From contig NZ_JAHKQH010000033.1 in assembly GCF_018861025.1 (NCBI RefSeq), positions 1 through 35,037 on the forward strand: a DNA stretch of 35,037 bases. The letters are read 5' to 3'. The first letter of the stretch is position 1; the number at the start of each line of letters is the position of its first letter. The position numbers and the translations under genes were made by a program. Of the stretch, positions 14,537 to 24,588 are shown piece after piece. Under the pieces are notes generated by a model. It did no database searches, was not told the origin of the DNA, and saw only the letters and a program-made list of their open reading frames with translations. Source of the stretch: Psychrosphaera sp. B3R10 (GTDB lineage Bacteria; Pseudomonadota; Gammaproteobacteria; Enterobacterales; Alteromonadaceae).

Positions 14537-16744
14537 ATGGGATTTGTTTCCACTGAGTACGTAAATTTAATGACGCGTACAGTTAAGAAAACCAAAAGTT
14601 TGGTTGTATCTGCTGTTTTTACAGTTGTGATAATGGTTTCTGCTGGTACCACAACAAATGTTTACGCTAACCAATATTCACCTAATTTTAAAGGGACAGA
14701 CATCAACGAGTTTATCAATATCGTTGGTAAGATCCTGCAAAAAACCATCATCATCGATCCGTCTGTGCGCGGTAAAGTGAATGTTAGATCTTATGATTTG
14801 TTAACCGAAGAACAGTATTATCACTTTTTTCTAAATGTCTTAGGCGTTTATGGATTTGCGGTTATCGACATGGGCGACAATATTCTTAAAGTCGTTAAAG
14901 CGAAAGACGCTAAAACCTCACCGACGCCGGTCGTAGGTGATGAAGCACCTGGTGTTGGTGACGAAATGGTGACACGGGTTGTACAGGTTAAAAATGTATC
15001 TGTACGAGAACTTGCGCCGTTATTACGTCAGTTGAGCGATCAATCTGGCAGTGGTCACGTTGTTCATTACGACCCGTCAAACGTTATTATGATTGTGGGT
15101 GCCGCGGCAACTGTAAATCGCTTAGTTGAAATCATCAGCCGCGTTGACCGTGCAGGTGACCAAAAAGTTGAAATTATTCGTTTAGAATTTGCATCAGCAA
15201 GTGAGATTGTTCGCATTATTGAAAGTATTTATAAATCGGCTGGTAAAAAGGACCAACCGGATTTTCTTATTCCTAAAATCGTTGCAGATGACCGTACCAA
15301 TAGCGTTATCGTTAGCGGCGAATTAAAAGCCCGTGAAAAAGTATCAGAACTGATTAAATTGCTCGATGCAGAATTAGAAACAACAGGTAATACTCGAGTT
15401 CATTATTTAAAATATGCTAAAGCAGAAGAAGTCGTTAAAGTATTGACCGGAGTGTCAGATTCATTAGCGGCAGACGGCAAAGGTAGCACGACAAAAACAT
15501 CTTCTAGAAGCGCAAAACGTGACTATTCAATTCAAGCTCACCCTGATTCAAATTCATTAGTGATTAACGCTGAACCTGACATGATGCGTTCGTTAGAACA
15601 GATCATCCGTCAATTAGATATTCGTCGTCAGCAAGTATTAGTCGAAGCGATTATTGTTGAAGTATTTGAAAGTGACGGTATTAACTTAGGTGTCCAGTGG
15701 GGCAGCGAAGACGCTGGGTTTACTCAGTTCAATAACGGCGTAACACCACTAAGCAGTGTTGCTGGTGGCGCGTATGCCGCTCGTGATCAAGTAACCGAAA
15801 CGCTTGTTGAAGGGTTTGACGAAAACGGCAACCTAAACACCACGCCTAAAACAACCACAGTACAGGGTGACTACACTGGTCTAGCTCAAGTGCTAAGCGG
15901 AATGACTGGTTTTGCAACTGGATTTGTTGACGGTGGCTGGGGCGCGGTAATCCAAGCGGTTCGTAACGATACTAAATCAAATATCTTAGCAACACCGTCA
16001 ATTACCACATTGGATAATGAAGAAGCGTCTATCCTAGTAGGTTCGGAAATTCCAATCTTAACTGGCTCTGCGGCGAGTGGCAGCAATAACAATCCATTCC
16101 AAACGGTTGAGCGTAAAGAAGTTGGTATTAAATTAAAAGTGACACCACAAATTAATGAAGGTACTGCTGTTCAATTATTAATTGAACAAGAAGTCTCAAG
16201 TGTCAGTGGTGCAACTGGAGTGGATGTTGGCATAAACAAACGTTCAATTAAAACCTCAGTATTAGCTGAAGACGGTGCAACAATTGTAATTGGTGGCCTT
16301 ATTGACGAAGACGTTCAAGAAAGTGTGCAGAAAGTACCTCTGTTGGGGGATATCCCAATTCTTGGCCATTTATTCCGTTCAACTGGCACAACCAAACGTA
16401 AACGTAATTTGATGGTATTTATCCGTCCTCAAATTATTCGCGACAGTTCAACCATGATTAATGAAAGTCGCCGCAAATATAACTTTATGCGTGGTGAACA
16501 ACTTAAACGCGAAGATGATGGTATTTCATTAATGCCGTTCACGAGTCATCCTGTATTGCAGGACTGGGATGAAACATTAACATTGCCACCAAATTTTGAA
16601 GACTACATGGACCAACAGGACATGGATCCTCAAGGCCCTAGTCAAGATGGTGATGAAGAGCAGGGTATTGACCCTACCATGTTAGATGATGAGTCAGAAC
16701 CGAGTGAGAATACGGGTTCAGGCAACACTAATTTAGGTCAATAA
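14537..16744 (+). CDS. gspD: Type II secretion secretin GspD
   Basis: 735 residues. A signal peptide with an extended N-region is cleaved probably after VYA (44). N0 ([15 protein letters not shown], about 50 on), N1-N3 (to about 330) and the secretin domain (VEAIIVEV ... [16 protein letters not shown], about 375-630) follow, then an acidic tail. It forms the outer-membrane channel through which folded periplasmic proteins leave. GGAG upstream favours this ATG; a later ATG at 14570 lacks a ribosome site. No pilotin gene (gspS) is present in the window. Confidence 0.97.
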   Translation: MGFVSTEYVNLMTRTVKKTKSLVVSAVFTVVIMVSAGTTTNVYANQYSPNFKGTDINEFINIVGKILQKTIIIDPSVRGKVNVRSYDLLTEEQYYHFFLNVLGVYGFAVIDMGDNILKVVKAKDAKTSPTPVVGDEAPGVGDEMVTRVVQVKNVSVRELAPLLRQLSDQSGSGHVVHYDPSNVIMIVGAAATVNRLVEIISRVDRAGDQKVEIIRLEFASASEIVRIIESIYKSAGKKDQPDFLIPKIVADDRTNSVIVSGELKAREKVSELIKLLDAELETTGNTRVHYLKYAKAEEVVKVLTGVSDSLAADGKGSTTKTSSRSAKRDYSIQAHPDSNSLVINAEPDMMRSLEQIIRQLDIRRQQVLVEAIIVEVFESDGINLGVQWGSEDAGFTQFNNGVTPLSSVAGGAYAARDQVTETLVEGFDENGNLNTTPKTTTVQGDYTGLAQVLSGMTGFATGFVDGGWGAVIQAVRNDTKSNILATPSITTLDNEEASILVGSEIPILTGSAASGSNNNPFQTVERKEVGIKLKVTPQINEGTAVQLLIEQEVSSVSGATGVDVGINKRSIKTSVLAEDGATIVIGGLIDEDVQESVQKVPLLGDIPILGHLFRSTGTTKRKRNLMVFIRPQIIRDSSTMINESRRKYNFMRGEQLKREDDGISLMPFTSHPVLQDWDETLTLPPNFEDYMDQQDMDPQGPSQDGDEEQGIDPTMLDDESEPSENTGSGNTNLGQ

Positions 16745-16745
16745 C

Positions 16746-18332
16746 ATGACAGCTGAAACAGATAACATGTCCCAAACTTCAGCTGAGCTTAATGAGTTAA
16801 CACCTGACTCTGAAGCTGCTTTAGACGCAAGCGTTAATTTGGTTTCAAACGCTGAACTAAATGGCTTGAGATTACCGTTTGGTTTTGCCAAACGCTTTGG
16901 TGTCATGCTGTCGCATGTTGAACAAGATACACCAAAATTATTATTAAAGTCTGACACTAATTTTGACGCTTTAATGGAAGTACGACGGGTTATTGGTCGT
17001 GCATTACCCTATCAGATTGTTCAACCTGATGTTTTTGATCATGAACTTGAACAAGCTTATCAGCGTAACGCTTCTGAAACGCAGCAGTTAATGGAAGACA
17101 TTGGCAACGAAGTTGACTTGTTTTCTTTTGCAGAGGAGTTACCAGGTACTGAAGATTTACTCGAAAGCGAAGACGACGCGCCAATCATAAAATTAATCAA
17201 TGCGACCTTATCGGAAGCGATTAAAGAAGGTGCCTCTGACATACATATCGAAACTTTCGAAAAACAACTTGTTATACGTTTTCGAGTCGATGGTGTGTTA
17301 CGAGAAGTGTTATCACCAAATCGTAAATTAGCCTCGTTGTTAGTATCTCGTATTAAGGTTATGGCGCAACTCGATATTGCTGAAAAGCGTGTTCCTCAGG
17401 ATGGTCGTATATCCCTTCGTATTGCGGGTCGTGCGATTGATGTACGTGTTTCGACAATGCCATCGGCTTACGGCGAACGGGTTGTAATGCGTTTGTTGGA
17501 TAAAAATAACGCTCGATTAAACCTGCCTGATTTGGGGATGGATAAAACCAACGAAGCCCACTTTGCTGACTTACTGCGTAAACCCCACGGAATTATTCTT
17601 GTTACGGGACCAACCGGTTCTGGTAAAAGTACCACCTTGTACGCTGGACTGTCAGACATTAACAGCAAAGACAGAAACATTTTAACAGTCGAAGATCCGA
17701 TAGAGTATGAACTGCAAGGCATTGGTCAAACGCAGGTTAATACTAAGGTCGATATGACCTTTGCCCGCGGACTCAGAGCCATTTTACGACAAGACCCAGA
17801 TGTCGTTATGATAGGTGAGATACGAGATCTAGTCACTGCTGAAATTGCCGTTCAAGCCTCACTTACCGGTCACTTAGTTATTTCAACGCTGCATACCAAT
17901 ACCGCCGCTGGCGCGATTACTCGAATGGAAGACATGGGCATTGAACCTTTCTTATTATCTTCGAGTTTATTAGCGGTATTAGCGCAACGACTAGTCCGAA
18001 CATTGTGTTCAGAATGTAAAGTGCCTTATTCACCAGATGCTGCAGAATTAGCTTTACTAGGTTGGTCTGAGGATCATGAGGGCAGCTTGTATCATCCAAA
18101 AGGATGCGATAAGTGTAATTTCTCCGGTTATCGCGGACGAGTGGGTATCCATGAATTATTAATTGTCGATGAACACGTAAGAGAACTGATCCACAATGGT
18201 CAGGGCGAACAAGTTATCGAAAAATATGTACGTAAGATCACCCCAAGTATACGAGACGACGGCTTTGCTAAAGTTACCGCAGGTGTTACTACATTAGAAG
18301 AAGTGCTGCGAGTTACGCGTGAGGACGAATAA
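16746..18332 (+). CDS. gspE: Type II secretion ATPase GspE
   Basis: 528 residues. This cytoplasmic hexameric ATPase drives pseudopilus assembly. The N-terminal N1E/N2E regions are followed by Walker A GPTGSGKS (288-295), the Asp box and Walker B region ([12 protein letters not shown]), His box, and the zinc-binding four-cysteine motif (CSEC ... CDKC) typical of GspE. It lies 1 nt after gspD and its stop overlaps the gspF start by 1 nt (TAATG). Confidence 0.98.
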   Translation: MTAETDNMSQTSAELNELTPDSEAALDASVNLVSNAELNGLRLPFGFAKRFGVMLSHVEQDTPKLLLKSDTNFDALMEVRRVIGRALPYQIVQPDVFDHELEQAYQRNASETQQLMEDIGNEVDLFSFAEELPGTEDLLESEDDAPIIKLINATLSEAIKEGASDIHIETFEKQLVIRFRVDGVLREVLSPNRKLASLLVSRIKVMAQLDIAEKRVPQDGRISLRIAGRAIDVRVSTMPSAYGERVVMRLLDKNNARLNLPDLGMDKTNEAHFADLLRKPHGIILVTGPTGSGKSTTLYAGLSDINSKDRNILTVEDPIEYELQGIGQTQVNTKVDMTFARGLRAILRQDPDVVMIGEIRDLVTAEIAVQASLTGHLVISTLHTNTAAGAITRMEDMGIEPFLLSSSLLAVLAQRLVRTLCSECKVPYSPDAAELALLGWSEDHEGSLYHPKGCDKCNFSGYRGRVGIHELLIVDEHVRELIHNGQGEQVIEKYVRKITPSIRDDGFAKVTAGVTTLEEVLRVTREDE

Positions 18333-19552
18333 TGGCGGCGTTTGAATACAAAGCACTTGATGGCAAAGGCAAAACCAAAAAAGGCATTTTGGAAGCGGAT
18401 ACAGCAAAACAAATTCGCCAGCAATTGCGTGAAAAAGGGTTAGTGCCGCTTGAAGTCACTCAAGCAAGCCAAAAAGAAAAACAAACAGCAGCCGGAATTA
18501 GCCTCTTTCAGCCTAAAATATCCGCCAATGATTTGGCCCTTATCACTCGCCAATTAGCAACATTAGTAGGTTCTGCGCTGACCATTGAAGCCGCATTATT
18601 AGCGGTTGCTGAACAATGTGACAAACCAAGATTAAAACGTACCGTAATGGCCATTCGCTCCAAGGTAGTAGAAGGTTATACGCTTGCCGATGGGATGAAA
18701 GAATTTCCATATATCTTTGATCATTTGTTCCGCTCTATGGTGGCCGCCGGTGAAAAGTCAGGGCATTTAGACGAAGTATTAAATCGCTTAGCCGATTACA
18801 CCGAACAGCGTCAGGCAACCAAAAGCCAGCTTACTCAAGCAATGATTTACCCACTGATGTTGACCATATTTGCGATTGGCATCGTCTCGTTTTTATTAGC
18901 GTCAGTGGTACCACAAATTGTTGGCCAGTTTGTTGACTCTGGCCAAGCTTTACCCGGCACCACTCAGTTTTTATTAGATGTCAGTGATTTTATCATTGCT
19001 TACGGCTTTACTATGGTCATCGCCATATTAGCTTTGTTGATTTTTGTTCAGCGCATGTTGCAAAGGCCCTCAGTGAGATTAAAGTTTGATCGGTTATTAT
19101 TGAACTTACCGCTTATTGGCAGAGTCGTATTAGGGGTTAATACTGCTCGCTTTGCTCGAACATTAAGTATATTAACGTCAAGTGCCGTTCCTATTTTGGA
19201 AGGTATGATGATATCTGGCGAAGTGTTAACAAATAGTTATATCAAAAAAGGGGTGAAAGACGCCTCAGATAATGTTCGAGAGGGTTCGTCTTTAAAAGGG
19301 TCGTTAGATCAAACCAAAATTTTTCCTCCGATGATGTTACACATGATCGGCAGTGGTGAAAAATCCGGTGAATTGGAACAAATGTTAGGCCGTGCCGCTG
19401 ACAACCAAGACAACGAAATGGATGCAACATTAAAGATAAGCCTCGGCTTATTAACACCGTTAATCGTCTTAGTGATGGCGGGCATGGTAATGTTTATTTT
19501 AATGGCAATTTTGCAACCAATTATGGAAATGAACAATTTAGTTGGGTTATAA
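18332..19552 (+). CDS. gspF: Type II secretion platform protein GspF
   Basis: 406 residues, the normal length. It has two GspF cytoplasmic repeats (ISANDLALITRQLATLV at about 65-80, and a second after about 270 with LNTARFARTLSIL-like sequence) and three membrane segments (about 175-200, 222-245, 370-395). It is the polytopic core of the inner-membrane platform that engages GspE. Start overlaps the gspE stop by 1 nt. Confidence 0.97.
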   Translation: MAAFEYKALDGKGKTKKGILEADTAKQIRQQLREKGLVPLEVTQASQKEKQTAAGISLFQPKISANDLALITRQLATLVGSALTIEAALLAVAEQCDKPRLKRTVMAIRSKVVEGYTLADGMKEFPYIFDHLFRSMVAAGEKSGHLDEVLNRLADYTEQRQATKSQLTQAMIYPLMLTIFAIGIVSFLLASVVPQIVGQFVDSGQALPGTTQFLLDVSDFIIAYGFTMVIAILALLIFVQRMLQRPSVRLKFDRLLLNLPLIGRVVLGVNTARFARTLSILTSSAVPILEGMMISGEVLTNSYIKKGVKDASDNVREGSSLKGSLDQTKIFPPMMLHMIGSGEKSGELEQMLGRAADNQDNEMDATLKISLGLLTPLIVLVMAGMVMFILMAILQPIMEMNNLVGL

Positions 19553-19569
19553 AATTTCAGGAGTAGAAA

Positions 19570-20016
19570 GTGAATAGGTCTCATATGAAACACAACAAAC
19601 AAAACGGCTTTACCTTATTAGAAGTCATGATCGTAATTGCTATTTTAGGCATGATTGCGGGCATGGTTGTACCAAACTTAATGGGGTCTACGGATGATGC
19701 AAAAATTCAGAGTACGGCAATTGAAATCCGTAACCTAGAATCAACGTTAGACATGTACAAATTAAAAGCAGGTCAATACCCAACAACAGAGCAAGGTATG
19801 GAAGCATTAGTGACAATGCCTGAAATGGAGCCTTTACCACGTAATTATCCTGAAGATGGCTTTTTGAAAAAAGTCCCTGTGGATAAATGGGGTAATGAAT
19901 ATCAGTTGATCTCTCCAGGAGAGTTGGGCAAATACGACTTATTCTCTATGGGGCCAGACGGCGAAGCCGGTACTGATGACGATATTGGTAACTGGAACGC
20001 TGACGAGTTTTTATAA
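19570..20016 (+). CDS. gspG: Major pseudopilin GspG
   Basis: 148 residues, the main subunit of the pseudopilus. Prepilin peptidase cleaves after Gly13; the mature N-terminus is FTLLEVMIVIA with Glu at +5. The C-terminal calcium-site loop (GTDDDIGNWN) is intact. The GTG at this position has AGGAG at the right distance (6 nt); the in-frame ATG 15 nt later would have its ribosome site too far away. A hairpin in the gap to gspH may set GspG above the minor pseudopilins. Confidence 0.97.
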   Translation: MNRSHMKHNKQNGFTLLEVMIVIAILGMIAGMVVPNLMGSTDDAKIQSTAIEIRNLESTLDMYKLKAGQYPTTEQGMEALVTMPEMEPLPRNYPEDGFLKKVPVDKWGNEYQLISPGELGKYDLFSMGPDGEAGTDDDIGNWNADEFL

Positions 20017-20042
20017 ACCAAACTCGTTGTAACCGTTATACG

Positions 20043-20072
20043 CAGGGCTTGTCTTACGATAGGCCCTGTTTT
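20043..20072 (+). terminator. Weak terminator / attenuator between gspG and gspH
   Basis: CAGGGCT / GGCCCTG (6 Watson-Crick pairs plus one G-U) with a 12-nt loop is followed by TTTT. It lies in the only sizeable gap between genes of the operon after gspG. Partial termination or 3'-end protection here would favour GspG over downstream genes. Confidence 0.5.
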
Positions 20073-20118
20073 GTCTCAGATAAAGTTATTTATTTCGCAA
20101 CACAACATAGGTAGTTCA

Positions 20119-20709
20119 GTGCATAAAAGTAAAGGGTTCACATTGTTAGAACTGTTGCTTGTTATCGTTGTGATCGGTTATTTGGTCACTATGGTACGTT
20201 TGCCTTCGCTTGCTCCGGATCCCTTTGAACTCACCGAAAAACAAGCGGCTCGAATGACCCACTTGGTAAATTTAGCGTCGGAATATGCGGTATTAAATAA
20301 TATGCAATTGGGACTGGCTGTCACCGAAGACCGTTTTGCATTTTTAGTCTTTGACGGTGAAGCCTGGCAACCATTCCAAGAACCGCCTTTTGATATCAAA
20401 CCTCTCGACGAATATGTTCGTTTAGAGTTGATCCTCGACGGTTTATCGTGGCAAAAAGACAACCTATTGAGTGCTGTTGAATTTATTGATGAAGAACGCC
20501 TAGAGCAACTGCAGGAACTAGATCCAGAAGAGCAAAAGCTCGCGATACCACAAATTTTTATTTTGTCGTCGGGTGAAATCTCCCCATTTGATATTACCGT
20601 TGAATTTGACGATGGTTTTGCCAACCCAGTAAGCTTTCTTATCCGTGGTGAATTTACTGCGCCGGTGAGAATGTATGACCCGTTACAGCAGTTGGCGTTG
20701 GATAACTAA
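20119..20709 (+). CDS. gspH: Minor pseudopilin GspH
   Basis: 196 residues from the GTG chosen here. The leader would be MHKSKG, cleaved before FTLLELLLVIVVIGYLV, with Glu at +5. The frame stays open upstream to a TTG at 20071, but that codon lies in the T-run of a hairpin, and the resulting 22-residue leader is unusually long. ATAGG 7 nt before the GTG supports the shorter form. The globular part is longer than average and acidic. GspH is one of the minor pseudopilins, below the tip complex. Confidence 0.9.
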   Translation: MHKSKGFTLLELLLVIVVIGYLVTMVRLPSLAPDPFELTEKQAARMTHLVNLASEYAVLNNMQLGLAVTEDRFAFLVFDGEAWQPFQEPPFDIKPLDEYVRLELILDGLSWQKDNLLSAVEFIDEERLEQLQELDPEEQKLAIPQIFILSSGEISPFDITVEFDDGFANPVSFLIRGEFTAPVRMYDPLQQLALDN

Positions 20710-21117
20710 ATGAACTCAAGCCAACGTATGCGACGTCAATCATCTCAGGGCTTTACCTTAATTGAGCTGTTGCTCGCCCTTGCCATTTTTGCCTATTCAG
20801 CCGGGGCAATCATGAAGTTGGTCGGTCAATCTGCAAATAACCTAAGCCAAATTGAAGAAATGACCTTTGCCTCTTGGGTCGCTAATAATCGACTAGCTGA
20901 GCTGCAAGCCTTGCAGGTTTGGCCGCCAAAAAATAACGAAAAAGGCGAAGTCGAAATGGCAGGTAAACTGTGGTTTTGGCAGCAAGTTGTAGTGGAAACA
21001 GAAGACAAACGCTTACGCCAAATAACGGTGTCGGTCGGCTTAGATAAGTCGATGGCTACAAGCATTCATCAATTGAGTACGTTTGTTAGTGAAAATAAAG
21101 CGAAGGTGACCCAATAA
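20710..21117 (+). CDS. gspI: Minor pseudopilin GspI
   Basis: 135 residues. The leader MNSSQRMRRQSSQG is cleaved before FTLIELLLALAIF, with Glu at +5. GspI nucleates the tip complex with GspJ and GspK. Its ATG follows the gspH stop directly, and its stop overlaps the gspJ start by 1 nt. Confidence 0.95.
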   Translation: MNSSQRMRRQSSQGFTLIELLLALAIFAYSAGAIMKLVGQSANNLSQIEEMTFASWVANNRLAELQALQVWPPKNNEKGEVEMAGKLWFWQQVVVETEDKRLRQITVSVGLDKSMATSIHQLSTFVSENKAKVTQ

Positions 21118-21761
21118 TGGTCTCCTTAAAGCAAAATAGAATGAGCCGAGGCATTGCACAGCTTGGTTTTACCCTACTCGAAATGTTGTTAGCCCTAGTG
21201 GTATTTGCAATGTTAGGTATGGCCACATATTCGGTTTTGCATAACACGGTTAATAGCCACGAAATTATAAAGCTTAGAAATGAGCAACTTACTGAGTTAC
21301 AACGAGCCTTTGTGATCATCGAATCGGACTTTGTGCAGTTAGCCCAGCGTAAAGCAAGAGTTAACGGTGAAGAACCAAGTGAAGCCTTGTTTATTGCTCA
21401 GGAGTATCTATTTGAGTCCGAGGGTATTGGATTTGCTTTTGTCCGAGATGGTTGGACAAACCCAGCAATGGTATTACCAAGAAGTGAACTGCAACCGGTT
21501 GTGTATCGTTTATTCGAAGGTGAGTTACAGCGTTTATACTTTAATTTTGTCGATGCTAATTACGGTGCTGAACCTCGCATTCAACCGTTGCTCAGCGAAG
21601 TAGAAACAATGACGTTGGAATACTTTGATGGCAAAGAGTGGCAGGAGTCATTAACTGAAAATAGTTTGCCACCTTTGGTTAAGTTAATTATCGAATCGAA
21701 AGTTTACGGTAAAATTGAACGTATTTTTCCTTTGATAGCAAAAACGCAGGTGGGATCGTAA
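21117..21761 (+). CDS. gspJ: Minor pseudopilin GspJ
   Basis: 214 residues. A 17-residue leader ends in Gly before FTLLEMLLALVVFAML (Glu at +5). The C-terminal body contains the family stretch MTLEYFDGKEWQ. It is a member of the GspIJK tip. It overlaps both neighbours by 1 nt, a sign of coupled translation. Confidence 0.95.
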   Translation: MVSLKQNRMSRGIAQLGFTLLEMLLALVVFAMLGMATYSVLHNTVNSHEIIKLRNEQLTELQRAFVIIESDFVQLAQRKARVNGEEPSEALFIAQEYLFESEGIGFAFVRDGWTNPAMVLPRSELQPVVYRLFEGELQRLYFNFVDANYGAEPRIQPLLSEVETMTLEYFDGKEWQESLTENSLPPLVKLIIESKVYGKIERIFPLIAKTQVGS

Positions 21762-22798
21762 TGCACCTGAAAAAGCAAACTAAACGAAAGCAAAAGCAGG
21801 GCGGATTAGCGTTAATTACCGTCATGCTAGTTATTTCCTTGTGTGTTGTATTAGCGTCGGAAATGATGTCGCTGCAAAGCTATCAAATAAAACGAGTGTC
21901 TAATCTATTTGAACGTCAACAGGCCTATTGGTATGCGATGGGGTCAGAGCACTTTGTCAAAGGTCTGTTATCGGGTATCGCAGAAACAGACAAAGGGGTG
22001 ATTAATCTATCGCAAAGCTGGGCAATGGAAGGCATGAGTTTTCCGGTCGACAATGGCTTAATTGAAGGCGAAATTATTGACCTTAACAGCTGCTTTAATC
22101 TAAACAGTTTGTACGACAAAAGCGTTGACAAGGACCAGCTTAAATTTCGTAAAGATGTGTTTGTTCGCTATTTAGAGAACTTAGATATATCAAGCGAACT
22201 CAGTCTGGATGATTTAGCCAATAACTTATATGACTGGCTCGACCCAGATGACTACGCCACTGAAGCGGCGGGATATGACGGCGATATGTATGCGTCGTTA
22301 GCGTTTCCCTACCTCAGCGGCAATAGTCCACTGGCCCATGAAAATGAATTACGTGTTATATACGGTTTTGACGTAGTGGTTATGGCTCAGTTGCAAAGGC
22401 GATTTTGTGTTATTCCGCAAAGCAGTAGCTTTGAATTTAACATCAATACGATGAAAAAAGATGAGAGTGAATTACTCCGAGCAATTTTAAACATTGATGA
22501 AGCCAAGATTGAATCAATCTTGGAACAAAGACCCGAAGAAGGGTTCACTGACATAAACGATTTTTGGGCGTTGTCTGAAATGAAGAACATCAAAGGCGTC
22601 ACCGCAGCAAATAATTATTTTACGGTGAAGAGCAAGTTCTTTAAACTGATTACAAACGCATATTATAACGATATGAAGTTCGCATTAACGAGCGTTATAC
22701 AGCTGGACGACAAATACAATACGTATGTGATTGGTCGTCGCTTTGGAGGAAAAGTTGAGCGAGAAGCTAATCCTGAGGATGAGCAGCCAACCAACTAG
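21761..22798 (+). CDS. gspK: Tip pseudopilin GspK
   Basis: 345 residues, normal for this largest pseudopilin. The leader is rich in Lys/Gln and ends GG before LALITVMLVISLCVVLA. As in GspK generally, the +5 position is not Glu, which suits a subunit that caps the filament. The large alpha-helical insert domain (DLNSCFNLNSL ... YDWLDPDD) follows. Its 3' end overlaps the gspL start by 44 nt. Confidence 0.95.
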   Translation: MHLKKQTKRKQKQGGLALITVMLVISLCVVLASEMMSLQSYQIKRVSNLFERQQAYWYAMGSEHFVKGLLSGIAETDKGVINLSQSWAMEGMSFPVDNGLIEGEIIDLNSCFNLNSLYDKSVDKDQLKFRKDVFVRYLENLDISSELSLDDLANNLYDWLDPDDYATEAAGYDGDMYASLAFPYLSGNSPLAHENELRVIYGFDVVVMAQLQRRFCVIPQSSSFEFNINTMKKDESELLRAILNIDEAKIESILEQRPEEGFTDINDFWALSEMKNIKGVTAANNYFTVKSKFFKLITNAYYNDMKFALTSVIQLDDKYNTYVIGRRFGGKVEREANPEDEQPTN

Positions 22799-24086
22799 TA
22801 CAGTACCTTGGATAGTGTATTCTGATACGACTAATGAAGTTATTGTTTCCGGTGAATTGGAACATCAAAGTGAATTATCAACCCTAGCGCAGTACGCTCA
22901 GGGCAGACAGGTAACCGTTTTAACTAATGGTGCTGACGTGCGTCTGCATTGTCATTATATGGCCACAAAACCAAGTCGCCAAATCATCAAGGCGTTGCCT
23001 TATATGTTGGAAGATGAGCTTGCTGAGGACATTGACGCCTTGCACATTGCCACCGAAGACATGGGCTTTGATAAAGCGCTTAACAAACATTGGCTTAATA
23101 TTGCCATTGTCAGTAAATCGTTGATCAAAACATGGTTGGACGCCCTTAATGATGCAGGTATCCCTGTTAAACGGATCATCCCAGAATCCCTTTGCTTACC
23201 GTTTGAACAGAAAACTGAGGCACCACTGATCACAACTTTACAAATTGGTAATGGTTGGATTTTCCGTGAGAATGTTTGGCAGGGCACTTTTGTCGAATCT
23301 CAGTGGTTGCCGATTTATGTTGCACGACTCGTTGCTAATAACGCTAATGCAGCCGAAAATTCGAACGAAGGTAAAGATGGGGTTGCCGACATTGATGGAT
23401 CAGAAGCTGATTCGTCAATTTTAACGTTAAAGCCGTTTACGCCATTGCCGGAAGATGTCATTGCTGAATTGGCCCTAAACGCCAATATTGAATTATCAGA
23501 CCCTGAACCTGAACTGCCGATGTTGGTGTTAGCAAAAGGTGCCGAGCAAGTTAAATGGAATTTGTTACAGGGTGATCTTGCTCCGAAAAAACAAATCAGT
23601 AAAAACTGGCAGATCTGGAGCACGGTTGGCGTTATGGCGTTAGTGATTTTCTTCTTGGAAATCGTCGCAAAAGGCGTGAGCTGGCATAACAAAAGCCAAG
23701 AGTTGGTGGCTAAAAAGGCCGAGTTAGTCACAATGTATCAAGCCGCTTTTCCAAAAGAAAAAGTGCGTGTTGCGCTGTTAAAACGCCAACTTACTAAAAA
23801 AGTCGCAGATGTTTCGGGTGGCGTTGTCGCGGATAACTCAGGTTATTTGCAACTTATGTTGAAGCTAACGCCTGTGTTACAAAAGCACAGCAGTGTTATT
23901 GCTGAGTCATTCCGATTCGAAGCAAGCCGCGGTGAATTGCGGATAAGCGCCTCGGCACCAACCTTCCAAAAATTTGAGCAATTCCGGATAGGCCTTGAAC
24001 AGCTTGGCTTAGATGTGAAACAAGGTGCAGTGAGCAATGAAGGCAACCTTGTTTCAGGAACCATCAACGTGAAGGAGGTAGAGTAA
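22755..24086 (+). CDS. gspL: Type II secretion platform protein GspL
   Basis: 443 residues from a TTG start. GGAGGA at 22745-22750 sits 4-5 nt before this TTG, and the protein then begins MSEKLILRMSSQ, like the MSEFL.VRLSS start of Vibrio EpsL. A longer frame starts at a TTG at 22731, and the first ATG (22779) would lose the conserved beta-strand and has GAGG with no spacing. An actin-like cytoplasmic domain (1 to about 260) binds GspE. One membrane segment (about 295-315) and a periplasmic ferredoxin-like domain follow. Confidence 0.93.
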   Translation: MSEKLILRMSSQPTSTVPWIVYSDTTNEVIVSGELEHQSELSTLAQYAQGRQVTVLTNGADVRLHCHYMATKPSRQIIKALPYMLEDELAEDIDALHIATEDMGFDKALNKHWLNIAIVSKSLIKTWLDALNDAGIPVKRIIPESLCLPFEQKTEAPLITTLQIGNGWIFRENVWQGTFVESQWLPIYVARLVANNANAAENSNEGKDGVADIDGSEADSSILTLKPFTPLPEDVIAELALNANIELSDPEPELPMLVLAKGAEQVKWNLLQGDLAPKKQISKNWQIWSTVGVMALVIFFLEIVAKGVSWHNKSQELVAKKAELVTMYQAAFPKEKVRVALLKRQLTKKVADVSGGVVADNSGYLQLMLKLTPVLQKHSSVIAESFRFEASRGELRISASAPTFQKFEQFRIGLEQLGLDVKQGAVSNEGNLVSGTINVKEVE

Positions 24087-24087
24087 T

Positions 24088-24588
24088 ATGAGTCAGTTAT
24101 CTGAATTACGAAACAAAATATCTGCTTATTACCAAACCAAAAATGACAGTGAACAAAAACTGTTACTAGCATTGGCTATCTTTTTACCTCTGTTTGCTTT
24201 GTATTCGATTATTAGCACAGTGAATACGGGTTTAGAGCAGTCAACGCAAAAGCTTGAGAAACAAATTGAGTTAAACGACTGGGCAGCCGAGCAAATTAAT
24301 ATTATAGAGTCGGCAAAAGGCGGTGGCGTTGCTAAAACGAGCCAAAGCTCAATTACACAACTTATTAATGCCTCTGCGCGTAAGCACGGAGTCACTATAT
24401 CTCGCTTGCAGCCGCAAAAAACAGATACGGTTAGAGTGGGTATCGAAGAAGTCGGATTTAACAAATTTGTGACTTGGTTAACAGAGTTACAAAATCGACA
24501 TGGCATTGCCGTGGAGAGCATCGACTTCTCACGTTCAGATGTAGATGGGCGGGTAAAAATACGCCGTCTTGATTTGGGGCGCAGTTAA
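24088..24588 (+). CDS. gspM: Type II secretion platform protein GspM
   Basis: 166 residues. A short cytoplasmic part, one membrane segment (about 27-45), a coiled stretch (about 46-70) and a small periplasmic domain are visible. GspM binds GspL and stabilises it. AAGGAGG in the 3' end of gspL is its ribosome site. The stop overlaps the gspN start by 1 nt. Confidence 0.93.
   Translation: MSQLSELRNKISAYYQTKNDSEQKLLLALAIFLPLFALYSIISTVNTGLEQSTQKLEKQIELNDWAAEQINIIESAKGGGVAKTSQSSITQLINASARKHGVTISRLQPQKTDTVRVGIEEVGFNKFVTWLTELQNRHGIAVESIDFSRSDVDGRVKIRRLDLGRS

Noticed and set aside
20071-20118. TTG at 20071 as the gspH start
   Set aside because: It lies in the T-run of a hairpin and gives a 22-residue leader; the GTG at 20119 has a ribosome site and a normal 6-residue leader.
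23315-23731. 138-codon minus-strand frame inside gspL (and similar antisense frames in gspD, gspH and gspM)
   Set aside because: All are shadows of strongly conserved genes on the plus strand, with Ser/Cys-rich translations typical of antisense frames.
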